From assembly GCA_964605775.1 (NCBI GenBank), contig CAZSDU010000007.1:1-64000 (forward strand): a DNA stretch of 64,000 nt. The letters run 5' to 3'. Each line of letters opens with the position of its first letter. Within the stretch, counting starts at the first letter, position 1. The position numbers and the translations under genes were made by a program. This DNA is from CAZSDU01 sp964605775 (GTDB taxonomy: Bacteria > Bacteroidota > Bacteroidia > Bacteroidales > FEN-979). Under the pieces are notes generated by a model. The model was not told where the DNA came from, made no database searches, and saw nothing but the letters and a program-made list of their open reading frames with translations. Positions 54,471 to 62,404 of this stretch are shown here, one piece after another.

Positions 54471-55096
54471 GGCTGATTTCTTCTGGGTCTTGGCTGAACA
54501 TTCCCGTTTGTCGCGGGACGAAAAGGTTTACGCTTCTTGTTGCGGGCTAAAATGTCATTGGTATTGGCAAACTTGAAATCCTGATGAAGTTTGACTTTCC
54601 CTTTTGAAAGGGTAGAAAGATGGGCTTCGATCAGTTCGTCAGAGACAGTTTCCCGGTTCCAGTTTAAATATGACTTTTTCATATGGTTGGCAATGGCATG
54701 AACCAGGGCATCCTTTTCCTGACCTTCCTCAAATTCCATGGCCTTTTCAAGCATCAATGCAATGTTTTTACCATAATGCTTGAATTCAATTTCCTTATCG
54801 TGATAGGAAAGATGTTCCGGTTTTGTGCTTAATGAAAGTGGGGGAGGTGGAGGATATGGGGCATCAACATCAAGCTTAAAATCGGAAATGATGAAAAGAT
54901 GATCCCATAATTTATGCTTGTAATCCCCTGATTCTTTTACATTCGGGTGCATCTGTGCCATTACATTCACGATGAATTTCGCGGCTTTGGTTCTTTTTTC
55001 ACGCTCTTCAATGGTACAGATATACTGTATCATCTGCTGAATATTTCTACCGTATTCCGGAATAAGCATCGGCTCCCGTGTAGTGTTGTACTCCAT
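54467..55096 (-). CDS. DUF4290 protein
   Basis: A 209-residue cytosolic protein of the Bacteroidota-specific DUF4290 family. ATG at 55096 gives MEYNTTREPMLIPEYGRNIQQMIQY, the conserved start; a TTG four codons upstream is rejected. Helical body with KFIVNVMAQMHPNVKESGDYKHKLWDHLFIISDF, a proline run (about residues 85-91), then a basic tail (RKPFRPATNG, RPRRNQP) that may bind nucleic acid. Function is not known. It precedes murA with overlapping stop/start; a TATCTTTG -7 element (55122-55129) lies upstream. Confidence 0.82.
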   Translation of the reverse strand: MEYNTTREPMLIPEYGRNIQQMIQYICTIEEREKRTKAAKFIVNVMAQMHPNVKESGDYKHKLWDHLFIISDFKLDVDAPYPPPPPLSLSTKPEHLSYHDKEIEFKHYGKNIALMLEKAMEFEEGQEKDALVHAIANHMKKSYLNWNRETVSDELIEAHLSTLSKGKVKLHQDFKFANTNDILARNKKRKPFRPATNGNVQPRPRRNQP

Positions 55097-55117
55097 TTCC
55101 TCTTTCAATTGATTTTT

Positions 55118-55148
55118 TTTGCAAAGATACGATTTTTATATACTTTTA
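55118..55148 (+). promoter_or_regulatory. Overlapping divergent promoters for the Cache lipoprotein and DUF4290-murA
   Basis: Plus strand: TTTG (55118-55121), 19 bp, TACTTTTA (55141-55148, one mismatch), leader about 20 nt. Within its spacer the minus strand has TATCTTTG (55122-55129), a perfect -7 for DUF4290-murA, so one polymerase would block the other. Confidence 0.55.
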
Positions 55149-55175
55149 TCCTTATTAACAAAAATCCTGCTGACC

Positions 55176-56087
55176 ATGAAAAAAAATCTGTTTTATGTTT
55201 TTTTAGTCCTGACTACGGTTTGTGTCGTTCTAAGCGCATGTAAAAGGAATGACCGTGAGCCGGGCATTCAGGAAAAAACTGCCATTGCCGATACCATACA
55301 GGCCATGATGAATAAAATCATAACCTATGCTGCCATTCCGGATGCGGATTCAGCCTACCAATGGCTGAGTGACGACAGCACTGCCGTATTTATTTCCCAG
55401 GGGATGGCTTACTCAAACCCGGGAATTCATGCCATGATGCGCGACATGTATAAAAAGTTTAAATGCCAGTCTTTTGAAGTGGTCTGGTCAAAATCCGAAG
55501 TAATTTCCTTTGACATCGTTGTATGGACAGGGGTGGCCCGTTCAAAACTGGTTTCTGCCGAAGATGAAGCTGCCGAACAATGGCTGGGAGAAAGCTGGAT
55601 TTGGCATAGAAATCCCGAAGGATGGAGGGTCATTCATTTCCATGAATCCTGGCTGGGTTTACCTGATCCATGTACCAAGGCGACGGTAGAGAACGCCCTG
55701 GCAAACTTTGCCAAAGAACTAAGCGGGAGAAAACTTGATCCGGAAAGTATGCCGCCTATTTTAGCCGCCTTTTTAAAAGTTTATCCCAGGATTTATGGAG
55801 CTACCCTGGCTTTTGCTCCGGATGGAAACGGGAACAACGGCCACAAAGCTGCTCCTTACGTATATCGTAAGAACAATGAATTTATAACCGTAAAACTGCC
55901 TGAATCCTATGATTATACTCAAAGTGACTGGTACCGGATACCCCTGGAGAAGAATGCAGCTGTTTGGTCGGATCCATATTATGATGGCGGTGGCGGTGGC
56001 GTGGTCATGGTGACTTATGCTATGCCCTTGAAGGATAAAAGCGGAAACTTGATCGGGGTGCTTACCAGTGATGTGGCTTTGCAATAA
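55176..56087 (+). CDS. Lipoprotein with NTF2-like and Cache sensor domains
   Basis: A 303-residue lipoprotein. ATG at 55176 gives MKKNLFYVFLVLTTVCVVLSAC with lipobox VLSAC; a longer TTG frame is rejected. Residues about 30-165 resemble a SnoaL/NTF2-like fold (MMNKIITYAAIPDADSAYQWLSDDSTAVFIS, GWRVIHFHESWLG). The rest is the distal half of a Cache fold: PRIYGATLAFAP, YVYRKNN, YDYTQSDWYRIPLEKNAAVWSDPYYDGGGGGVVMVTYAMPL and LIGVLTSDVAL, nearly as in sensor kinases and chemoreceptors. No signalling domain follows, so it may bind a small molecule and act through a partner. It faces the periplasm. Confidence 0.7.
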   Translation: MKKNLFYVFLVLTTVCVVLSACKRNDREPGIQEKTAIADTIQAMMNKIITYAAIPDADSAYQWLSDDSTAVFISQGMAYSNPGIHAMMRDMYKKFKCQSFEVVWSKSEVISFDIVVWTGVARSKLVSAEDEAAEQWLGESWIWHRNPEGWRVIHFHESWLGLPDPCTKATVENALANFAKELSGRKLDPESMPPILAAFLKVYPRIYGATLAFAPDGNGNNGHKAAPYVYRKNNEFITVKLPESYDYTQSDWYRIPLEKNAAVWSDPYYDGGGGGVVMVTYAMPLKDKSGNLIGVLTSDVALQ

Positions 56088-56104
56088 ATCGGAAAAAGGC
56101 TGGG

Positions 56105-58423
56105 TCAGGTAACGATCCTCAGTTTTGCGAATTTCAGCAGCAACTGTTTTTGACCTATCTGAGGGAAGAAAACAGTTGCTTTTTTATTGGGTCCGTTTCC
56201 TTCAATGCCAACCACTTTCCCCTGACCGAAACGCTCATGGATGACCTCCATTCCTGACTGTATCTCGTTGGCATCGGAAGGAGGAAGGGAAGTCATTTCC
56301 GGCTTTTCTTCCGCTTGCTGTGTGCTGACTTTTTTAAAGTGAGCCGGCAACTTGATTTTTTTCTTTGGAAGGTTTAATCCGGGCAGCATGGATGAAAAAT
56401 TATCCTTTTCAGCAAAACTTTCCTTTTTTGCTGAAGGTTTTTTAGGGAAATCAAGATAATCTTCCGGAATCTCCTGGATGAAACGGCTGGGTTCACAGCT
56501 GGTGAGGTTGCCCCATCGATAACGGTTTTCGGCATAACTCAGGGCCAGTTTCTTCTGGGCCCGGGTTATGGCAACATAAAACAAACGTCTTTCTTCCTCC
56601 AGTTCCGATCTTGAATTCAGGGATTGTATGGATGGAAAAAGGTTTTCCTCCATCCCTACGGCATATACGCAGGGAAACTCCAGTCCTTTGGCCGAGTGTA
56701 CGGTCATGAGGGTTACTTTGTCGCTACCGTCATCATCTTTTTTATCGGCATCGGTGATCAATGCCACATCCTGCATGAATTCATCAAGGGTACGGATCAC
56801 ATTGCTTTCAATCTCACCGGTTTCAGGGTTGATTCTCGGAGATTCTGAAAATTCCTTGATGGCATTCAGTAACTCCTCCAGGTTTTCAAATCGGCTGACT
56901 CCTTCAGGGGTTCGGTCGTCATGCATTTCTTTCATCAGTCCGGAGGATGCTGCAATGTGCTTGGCCATATCAAAAGCATTTCTGGTCTTCAGTTGAATAG
57001 CAAAACTTTTGATCATGGTCATAAAAGCGGTGATCTTGGTCCAGGTTGCTTCGGGCAATCGAAATCCTGAAGGGGGGTGTTCGATCAGGTCGAATATGCC
57101 TTTTTTTTGCTGGTCGGCCGTGACAATCAGTTTCTCTAGGGTGGTCTTTCCGATGCCCCTGGCCGGGTAGTTGATGACCCTTAATAAGGCATCTTCATCC
57201 CGGGGATTGATGGTTAGCCGGTAATATGCCAGCACATCCTTGATTTCCTTGCGCTGATAAAAAGAAACACCTCCGTATATCCGGCAGGGGATATTGAGTT
57301 TTCTGAGTGCCTCTTCATGAACCCTCGACTGTGCATTGGTACGGTAAAGAATGGCAAAAGCAGAATTTTTTAACTGGAGGTTCATTTTGTTTTCAAAGAT
57401 GGACTGAGCTACCAGGTTGCCTTCGTCGGTATCGCTCATGGCATGAATTAACTGGATACGGTTCCCTTCCTCATTTTCAGTCCAGATCTCCTTGAATATC
57501 TGGTTTTTATTGTGCATGATCACCTGGTTGGCAGCCTTGACGATCATTTGGGTAGACCGGTAATTCTGTTCCAGTTTATAGACCTTATGATCGGGGTAAT
57601 CTTTCCTGAAATTCAGGATGTTCTGAATATTGGCTCCCCTGAAGCTATAAATGCTCTGGGCGTCATCGCCTACAACACAAAGATTTTCATTGTTGGCAGC
57701 CAATTTTTTAATGATCAGGTACTGGGCAAAATTGGTGTCCTGATATTCATCAACCAGGATGTACCTGAATTTTTGCTGGTATTTGTAAAGTATATCGGGG
57801 AAATCCCGAATCAGGATATTCATATTGAAGAGCAGGTCGTCAAAATCCATGGCGGAAGCACGCATCAGGCGGTTCTGGTACTGTGTATAAAGCTTGCCTG
57901 TAAGGGCTTTGCCAGAACCCGTATCATACTCCTGGATATCAGGGTTGGTGTTGTATTCCTCTGCAGAAATCAAGCTGGTTTTGGCAGAAGAAATCCTGTT
58001 CAGGATGTATCCGGGTTGATAAACTTTATCATCCAGGTTGTTTTCCTTAATGAGGTTTTTGATGAGTCTTTTGGTGTCATCCGTATCATAGATGGTGTAA
58101 TTAGAAGGATAACCCAGGCGGTGTCCTTCAATCCTGAGCACCCTGGCAAAAATGGAATGAAAGGTTCCCATCCAGACATTCTGGGCTTCAGGTCCTACCA
58201 GCGCGATGATGCGGTCTTTCATTTCTCTTGCTGCCTTGTTCGTGAATGTCAGTGCAAGAATATGGAAGGGATCCACATCTTTTTCGATCAGGTAGGCGAC
58301 ACGATAGGTCAGCACCCGTGTCTTTCCCGAACCTGCGCCTGCGATCACCATCACCGGTCCCTCTGTATTTGTTACTGCAGCCCGCTGGGCTTCATTCAAT
58401 TCGTCAAGGATTTGCTTTGGCAT
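56105..58423 (-). CDS. pcrA: UvrD/PcrA-type superfamily 1A DNA helicase
   Basis: A 772-residue 3'-5' helicase. Motif Q and Walker A: LNEAQRAAVTNTEGPVMVIAGAGSGKTRVLTYR; Ia LALTFTNKAAREM; II ILVDEYQDTN; III VGDDAQSIYSFRGA; IV YKLEQNYRST; V TLMTVHSAKGLEF; VI RRLFYVAITRAQKKL. The C-terminal GMEVIHERFGQGKVVGIEG segment is typical of PcrA/UvrD. It takes part in nucleotide-excision and mismatch repair and removal of RecA. ATG at 58423 overlaps nothing. It converges with the Cache lipoprotein gene (17-bp gap). Confidence 0.94.
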   Translation of the reverse strand: MPKQILDELNEAQRAAVTNTEGPVMVIAGAGSGKTRVLTYRVAYLIEKDVDPFHILALTFTNKAAREMKDRIIALVGPEAQNVWMGTFHSIFARVLRIEGHRLGYPSNYTIYDTDDTKRLIKNLIKENNLDDKVYQPGYILNRISSAKTSLISAEEYNTNPDIQEYDTGSGKALTGKLYTQYQNRLMRASAMDFDDLLFNMNILIRDFPDILYKYQQKFRYILVDEYQDTNFAQYLIIKKLAANNENLCVVGDDAQSIYSFRGANIQNILNFRKDYPDHKVYKLEQNYRSTQMIVKAANQVIMHNKNQIFKEIWTENEEGNRIQLIHAMSDTDEGNLVAQSIFENKMNLQLKNSAFAILYRTNAQSRVHEEALRKLNIPCRIYGGVSFYQRKEIKDVLAYYRLTINPRDEDALLRVINYPARGIGKTTLEKLIVTADQQKKGIFDLIEHPPSGFRLPEATWTKITAFMTMIKSFAIQLKTRNAFDMAKHIAASSGLMKEMHDDRTPEGVSRFENLEELLNAIKEFSESPRINPETGEIESNVIRTLDEFMQDVALITDADKKDDDGSDKVTLMTVHSAKGLEFPCVYAVGMEENLFPSIQSLNSRSELEEERRLFYVAITRAQKKLALSYAENRYRWGNLTSCEPSRFIQEIPEDYLDFPKKPSAKKESFAEKDNFSSMLPGLNLPKKKIKLPAHFKKVSTQQAEEKPEMTSLPPSDANEIQSGMEVIHERFGQGKVVGIEGNGPNKKATVFFPQIGQKQLLLKFAKLRIVT

Positions 58424-58631
58424 ATTTGTTTAATGATGCGCAAAAATACAGGATTCATTCACATGGAAAAAAGTAAAAGATCACAATGTTTTAACAAACC
58501 TCTGAAAAAATGGAGTTACACTTACGAATTTCCCGGATACTTTTTCCCTGGATAATTTGACACTTGCTTATTATCGCTTTATGTAAAGTGTTGATTGTCA
58601 TAATTTTGTTTTAAATTAAAAATATATAACA

Positions 58632-59039
58632 ATGAAAACCAGGGATTTTATTCAGCACAAAACCATCGTAGTGATCCTCCTGGCTTGCTTGGGTTTAATG
58701 TTTTCGTTATCCTCATGCCGTAAGGATCTGGAAGCTATACAACCACAAGTTTCTCAGAGTGACCTCAAATCCATGAATGATATGAAGGTTACTTCGGATT
58801 TTAACTGGAGCACCTATCAGGAAGTACAGGTGAATATCAGTGTAAAGGGAAAAGCTGTTGTGTTCATTAAATCAGCTTCTTCCCCTGAAGTAGTCTATGA
58901 GAAAGCAATGGCGCTACCTAACCAAGTTTACAGCACCATCATTGCTATTCCGACCTATGAGACGGAGCTCATCATATCCGTCAACGGTATTCCAAATAAA
59001 GTGGCTATATCGAATAATCAGGTTTCCTGTACCTTCTAA
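58632..59039 (+). CDS. Small lipoprotein paired with a LruC protein
   Basis: A 135-residue lipoprotein. Signal and lipobox MKTRDFIQHKTIVVILLACLGLMFSLSSC (LSSC), then a short all-beta domain containing NWSTYQEVQVNISVKGKAVVFIK and IPTYETELIISVNGIPNKVAISNNQVSCTF. It looks like a carboxypeptidase-regulatory-like or Ig-like module. It is 11 bp upstream of the LruC gene. A TAATTTTG -7 element (58601-58608) precedes the ATG, with an imperfect -33 (TTTA). In Bacteroidota such lipoproteins often sit next to LruC-domain genes; function unknown. Confidence 0.78.
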   Translation: MKTRDFIQHKTIVVILLACLGLMFSLSSCRKDLEAIQPQVSQSDLKSMNDMKVTSDFNWSTYQEVQVNISVKGKAVVFIKSASSPEVVYEKAMALPNQVYSTIIAIPTYETELIISVNGIPNKVAISNNQVSCTF

Positions 59040-59050
59040 AACAACAAAAC

Positions 59051-60760
59051 ATGAAAGCAACATTAAAAAATATCAACAACAGGGTGGGTATGATCATCCT
59101 GTTCATGTCATTGGTATTGGCAGGCCATTCACAAAAAGTTCCCTGCGGTATAAGTAAAAATAACGGGGGGGGATTTTCCACCACCATACAATCAGTAATA
59201 TGTAATACCAACGGGACATACACCATTGTCTTAGTGGTTCAACATGATGGTTGTTCTGGACCTGATTGCAAAGCCTTATCTCATTATTCGGTGGAGGCAG
59301 ATCCCGGAACCTACAGCAACATTATGGTTGAGATTATTAGCGGGGGAATGACTTATTCGAATATTGACCTGGGTCCCAATCTGGGTTCTGATCCTTTTCA
59401 GGGATTTAAAATTGACGGGGTTAACGGCATAGGCGATGGACAGGCTGGTTCCTTCACCATCACTTATACCCTGGCGGGTGCATTACAGGATCAGCAGGTA
59501 TCAGCGAAAGCCGGCACTTCTCCCCAGATTGCCAGTTTTACAGTGGCTGAATTTACTTCAGTAATGAATTGTAATAATACTGGCTGTGGTACGCCTATCA
59601 CAGGCCCTGATGCCATTAACGATAATGCAACGACAATGGTGAACACGCCGGTAAATATCAGTAACCTTGCGAATGATATTGCGGGAACCGGAGCCCTGGT
59701 TCCAGGTTCTGTGACTTTTATTGCGGGTACTGAACCTTCATTATCCGTAGGGATATTTACCATCCCTGGCCCGGGTATTGTAACATTCACTCCTGCCACC
59801 AATTATACTGGAATGGCTACCATCCAATATCAGGTTTGTGATGTAAACAGTTTGTGCGATATCGCTACCATTACCGTGACGATTCCCTCGGGTGATTCCG
59901 ATAATGACGGATGTCCGGATGAGGTAGATCAGTATCCGGATGACCCGACCAAATGCTTTGATAATGAATTCCCGGCAACTGGAACAGGTACACTGGCTTT
60001 TGAAGATTTATGGCCGGGACGGGGAGATTATGACTTTAACGATCTGGTTTGCGATTATAAATTTATTGCCACCACCAATGCTGAGAATCTCGTGGTCGAC
60101 ATTACTGCTACCTTTACGGTAAAAGCATTTGGCGCCTCTTTACATAACGGATTTGGGTTTCAGTTCCCGAATAGCAACATAATACCGGGGAGTATGATCG
60201 TTACCGGGTACAACCTTCAGGAAAACTATATTGTGCTGAATGAATATGGGCTGGAAGCCGGACAGGATAAGCCCACCATCATTGTTTATGACGATGCCTA
60301 TAACCTGATGCCTTCTCCGGGAATGGGAATTGGCGTCAACACTACACCTGGCGCTCCTTATGTCAACCCTGTTACACTGACGATACAGATGACCTTCAGC
60401 AGTCCTCAATATACCCTGGCTCAGATTAACCTGCCCAAATTCAACCCCTTTATTATTGTGGACAAAAACCGTGGGTTGGAAGTTCACCTTCCTGACTATG
60501 CTCCCACGAGTTTAGCGAATCTTGCTTATTTCGGTCAGGCTGATGACAACAGCAATCCGGAAAGTGGTAGATATTACAAGACCTTGAATAACCTTCCCTG
60601 GGCCATCAATATCTATGAAAGTTTTGCTTATCCCAAGGAAAAAACAGATATCATTCATACATATAACCATTTTGTTGAATGGGCAGTCAGTGGTGGAGTA
60701 AGTTTCCCAGACTGGTATAAAAACCTTCCAGGATATCGGAATACCGGTAACCTTTATTGA
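59051..60760 (+). CDS. LruC-domain surface protein
   Basis: A 569-residue exported protein (MIILFMSLVLAGHSQ signal after a short N-terminal stretch). The first 180 residues are beta-rich (choice-of-anchor-like), then an Ig/cadherin-like module (DNATTMVNTPVNISNLANDIAGTG, TNYTGMATIQYQVCD). Next is a calcium-binding thrombospondin-3-type hinge (SDNDGCPDEVDQYPDDPTKCFDNEFP). The LruC domain (about 305-569) begins GTLAFEDLWPGRGDYDFNDLVCDY and contains LHNGFGFQFPNSN and HLPDYAPTSLAN. LruC proteins belong to surface proteins first described in Leptospira; roles are unclear. A strong terminator follows. Confidence 0.85.
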   Translation: MKATLKNINNRVGMIILFMSLVLAGHSQKVPCGISKNNGGGFSTTIQSVICNTNGTYTIVLVVQHDGCSGPDCKALSHYSVEADPGTYSNIMVEIISGGMTYSNIDLGPNLGSDPFQGFKIDGVNGIGDGQAGSFTITYTLAGALQDQQVSAKAGTSPQIASFTVAEFTSVMNCNNTGCGTPITGPDAINDNATTMVNTPVNISNLANDIAGTGALVPGSVTFIAGTEPSLSVGIFTIPGPGIVTFTPATNYTGMATIQYQVCDVNSLCDIATITVTIPSGDSDNDGCPDEVDQYPDDPTKCFDNEFPATGTGTLAFEDLWPGRGDYDFNDLVCDYKFIATTNAENLVVDITATFTVKAFGASLHNGFGFQFPNSNIIPGSMIVTGYNLQENYIVLNEYGLEAGQDKPTIIVYDDAYNLMPSPGMGIGVNTTPGAPYVNPVTLTIQMTFSSPQYTLAQINLPKFNPFIIVDKNRGLEVHLPDYAPTSLANLAYFGQADDNSNPESGRYYKTLNNLPWAINIYESFAYPKEKTDIIHTYNHFVEWAVSGGVSFPDWYKNLPGYRNTGNLY

Positions 60761-60793
60761 AAATTACCTGACCTGAATATTTTCTCTGATTGT

Positions 60794-60830
60794 AAAAAGG
60801 GTAACTCCAAGCCGAGTTACCCTTTTTTTT
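60794..60830 (+). terminator. Strong Rho-independent terminator after the LruC gene
   Basis: A perfect 14-bp stem (60794-60807 with 60814-60827, core GGGTAACTC/GAGTTACCC), a 6-nt loop and a run of eight Ts. It lies 33 bp past the LruC stop. Confidence 0.95.
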
Positions 60831-60881
60831 ATAGGAAAGAAAAGGTTTCCTTATCTTTGCCCTTCCAAACCATAACAGGTC

Positions 60882-61622
60882 ATGAATCTTCCCATTTTCC
60901 AGCTTATTAATTACCTGCTCATCCTGATTGTCTTTATTATATTAATAAGGTATACCTGGGATATGATTTTTGACCGGGATTACCAGCCGGCTGCCTGGCA
61001 ACAAGCTAAAAAAGCCGGAAAAGTAAGTCGGGATCTGATCAGATTGGAAAGAAATTATCCGGATAAAGTGCGTTTTTTCAACTGGTGGTTACAGGTGGAA
61101 CGATTAAAACGAAATGAGATCCAGGGTTCATTTGCAGAATTGGGGGTATATAAAGGAGATAGCGCCAGGATAATTCATCTGATAGATACGGAAAGAACTT
61201 TTCACCTTTTTGACACCTTTCATGGTTTTACTGAAGAAGAACTGAAATCGGAAACCGGAACTGCCGCCACTTATCGTCCATCCGATTTTGCGGATACTTC
61301 ACTGGAAAAGACGAAAAAAAAAATCGGACAAAGCGAAAAGCTTGTTTTTCACCCGGGAATTTTTCCGGCAACAACTTCTGGGCTGGAAACGGAAAGATTT
61401 GCCCTGGTCAATATTGATGCAGACCTGTATCATCCGACAAAAAACGGTCTTGAATTCTTCTATCCTCGATTGTCACCCGGTGGTGTAATCCTTATCCATG
61501 ATTACAATGAAAAATGGGATGGCGTGATCCGGGCAGTGAACGAATTTTCATTGACTATCCCTGAGCCCCTCATTCAAATACCGGATATGGAATGCAGCAT
61601 CATGATTATCAGGAATAAATAA
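60882..61622 (+). CDS. Membrane-anchored TylF/MycF-like O-methyltransferase
   Basis: A 246-residue protein. A membrane helix (FQLINYLLILIVFIILIRYTW) is followed by a macrocin-O-methyltransferase fold: GSFAELGVYKGDSARIIH (motif I), FHLFDTFHGFTEEE, and metal-binding FALVNIDADLYHPTKNGLEFFYPRLSPGGVILIHDYNEKWDGV (D-x-D and H-D ligands). TylF-type enzymes methylate hydroxyls of sugars in antibiotics or glycans; anchoring to the membrane suggests a lipid-linked or envelope glycan substrate, which is inference. A TATCTTTG -7 (60852-60859) lies 22 bp before the ATG. It precedes the str-operon leader. Confidence 0.82.
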   Translation: MNLPIFQLINYLLILIVFIILIRYTWDMIFDRDYQPAAWQQAKKAGKVSRDLIRLERNYPDKVRFFNWWLQVERLKRNEIQGSFAELGVYKGDSARIIHLIDTERTFHLFDTFHGFTEEELKSETGTAATYRPSDFADTSLEKTKKKIGQSEKLVFHPGIFPATTSGLETERFALVNIDADLYHPTKNGLEFFYPRLSPGGVILIHDYNEKWDGVIRAVNEFSLTIPEPLIQIPDMECSIMIIRNK

Positions 61623-61647
61623 TTTTTTATCATTTTTTAACATTTTT

Positions 61648-61678
61648 TTTGCTTGAATTAAAATTAATTATACCTTTG
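61648..61678 (+). promoter_or_regulatory. Distal promoter P1 of the rpsL leader
   Basis: TTTG (61648-61651), 19 bp, TACCTTTG (61671-61678) followed by C; complete Bacteroidota consensus. Transcription would start at about 61684, at the edge of a 10-bp dyad (61681-61710). Confidence 0.7.
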
Positions 61679-61680
61679 CA

Positions 61681-61892
61681 CCCTCGAAAATGGATTTTTG
61701 TTTTCGAGGGGAATATTAGCCGGAAACGGCAAGGAAACCTGATAAAGTGAGACATCTATAGGTTCCAATCGAAGACATACTGATGTTTTCGATGAAAAGT
61801 CTCCCTGAATTATCTCCTTCCTTTGCATTTTCAAGCCAGAAATTCCCGTATTTCAATAAATGATAAACCAAATGGTTTTTCATCGAAAATGT
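61681..61892 (+). ncRNA. Structured leader or small RNA between two str-operon promoters
   Basis: The 346-bp gap before rpsL has no convincing gene. It can fold into: a 10-bp stem (61681-61690 with 61701-61710), a GNRA hairpin GCCG-GAAA-CGGC (61719-61730), and an 11-bp stem with one G-U (61768-61778 with 61783-61793, loop ACTG). The 3' arm of that stem can instead pair with 61881-61892, giving a 12-bp helix with two wobbles, so the structures exclude each other. TCGAAAATG occurs at 61684 and again at 61883, with TTTTCGA inverted between. It may be a regulatory leader, an independent RNA, or a set of protein-binding dyads. Confidence 0.45.
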
Positions 61893-61921
61893 TGGCAGTG
61901 TAAAAATAATTTGTACTTTTG
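61892..61921 (+). promoter_or_regulatory. Proximal promoter P2 of rpsL
   Basis: TTG (61892-61894), 19 bp, TACTTTTG (61914-61921) followed by C; a full -7 match. The leader to ATG 61969 would be about 40 nt. Its -33 element overlaps the distal arm of the alternative leader pairing. Confidence 0.75.
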
Positions 61922-61968
61922 CACTCCCTTTTTTGGGCAAAAAAATAAATTTAAATAAATCATCAGTT

Positions 61969-62352
61969 ATGCCTACGATTTCGCAATTGGTTCGTAAAGG
62001 AAGAAAAAAATTAACGGATAAGAGTAAGGCACCTGCCCTGGACTCCTGTCCGCAACGCCGTGGCGTTTGCGTCCGCGTATACACCACCACGCCCAAGAAA
62101 CCAAATTCTGCCATGCGTAAGGTTGCCCGTGTCAGGCTCACCAACGGGAAAGAAGTCAATGCTTATATCCCTGGTGAAGGACATAACCTTCAGGAACACT
62201 CTATCGTCATGATCCGTGGCGGTCGTGTGAAAGATTTACCCGGCGTCCGTTATCATATTATCCGCGGTGCCCTGGATACCTCGGGGGTAGAAGGCCGCAA
62301 ACAGCGTCGCTCGAAATATGGTGCCAAACGTCCAAAAGAAAAGAAAGCATAA
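61969..62352 (+). CDS. rpsL: Small ribosomal subunit protein uS12
   Basis: A 127-residue uS12; ATG at 61969 (MPTISQLVRKGRKKL) is the family start, and a longer in-frame ATG at 61933 is rejected. VCVRVYTTTPKKPNSAMRKVARVRLTNGKEV carries the conserved Lys (TPKKPNS) at which streptomycin-resistance changes occur elsewhere; wild-type here. A second hot spot, GGRVKDLPGVRYH, is also intact. It begins the str operon (rpsL-rpsG-fusA). Confidence 0.97.
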   Translation: MPTISQLVRKGRKKLTDKSKAPALDSCPQRRGVCVRVYTTTPKKPNSAMRKVARVRLTNGKEVNAYIPGEGHNLQEHSIVMIRGGRVKDLPGVRYHIIRGALDTSGVEGRKQRRSKYGAKRPKEKKA

Positions 62353-62404
62353 ATTGAAAGGGCTAACCTTCGGGATGCCCGTACTTATAGATAAGTAGTA
62401 TAAT

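Noticed and set aside
57512..58555. A 347-codon plus-strand open frame opposite the helicase gene
   Set aside because: It overlaps the N-terminal half of the UvrD/PcrA gene on the other strand, which has every helicase motif; the opposite frame shows no domain.
61761..61778. GGTTCCAATC as a possible tRNA T-arm in the rpsL leader
   Set aside because: No matching acceptor stem, D-arm or anticodon arm at tRNA spacing.
61716..62159. Minus-strand 147-codon open frame over the rpsL leader
   Set aside because: It runs antisense through the conserved rpsL coding sequence and has no domain.
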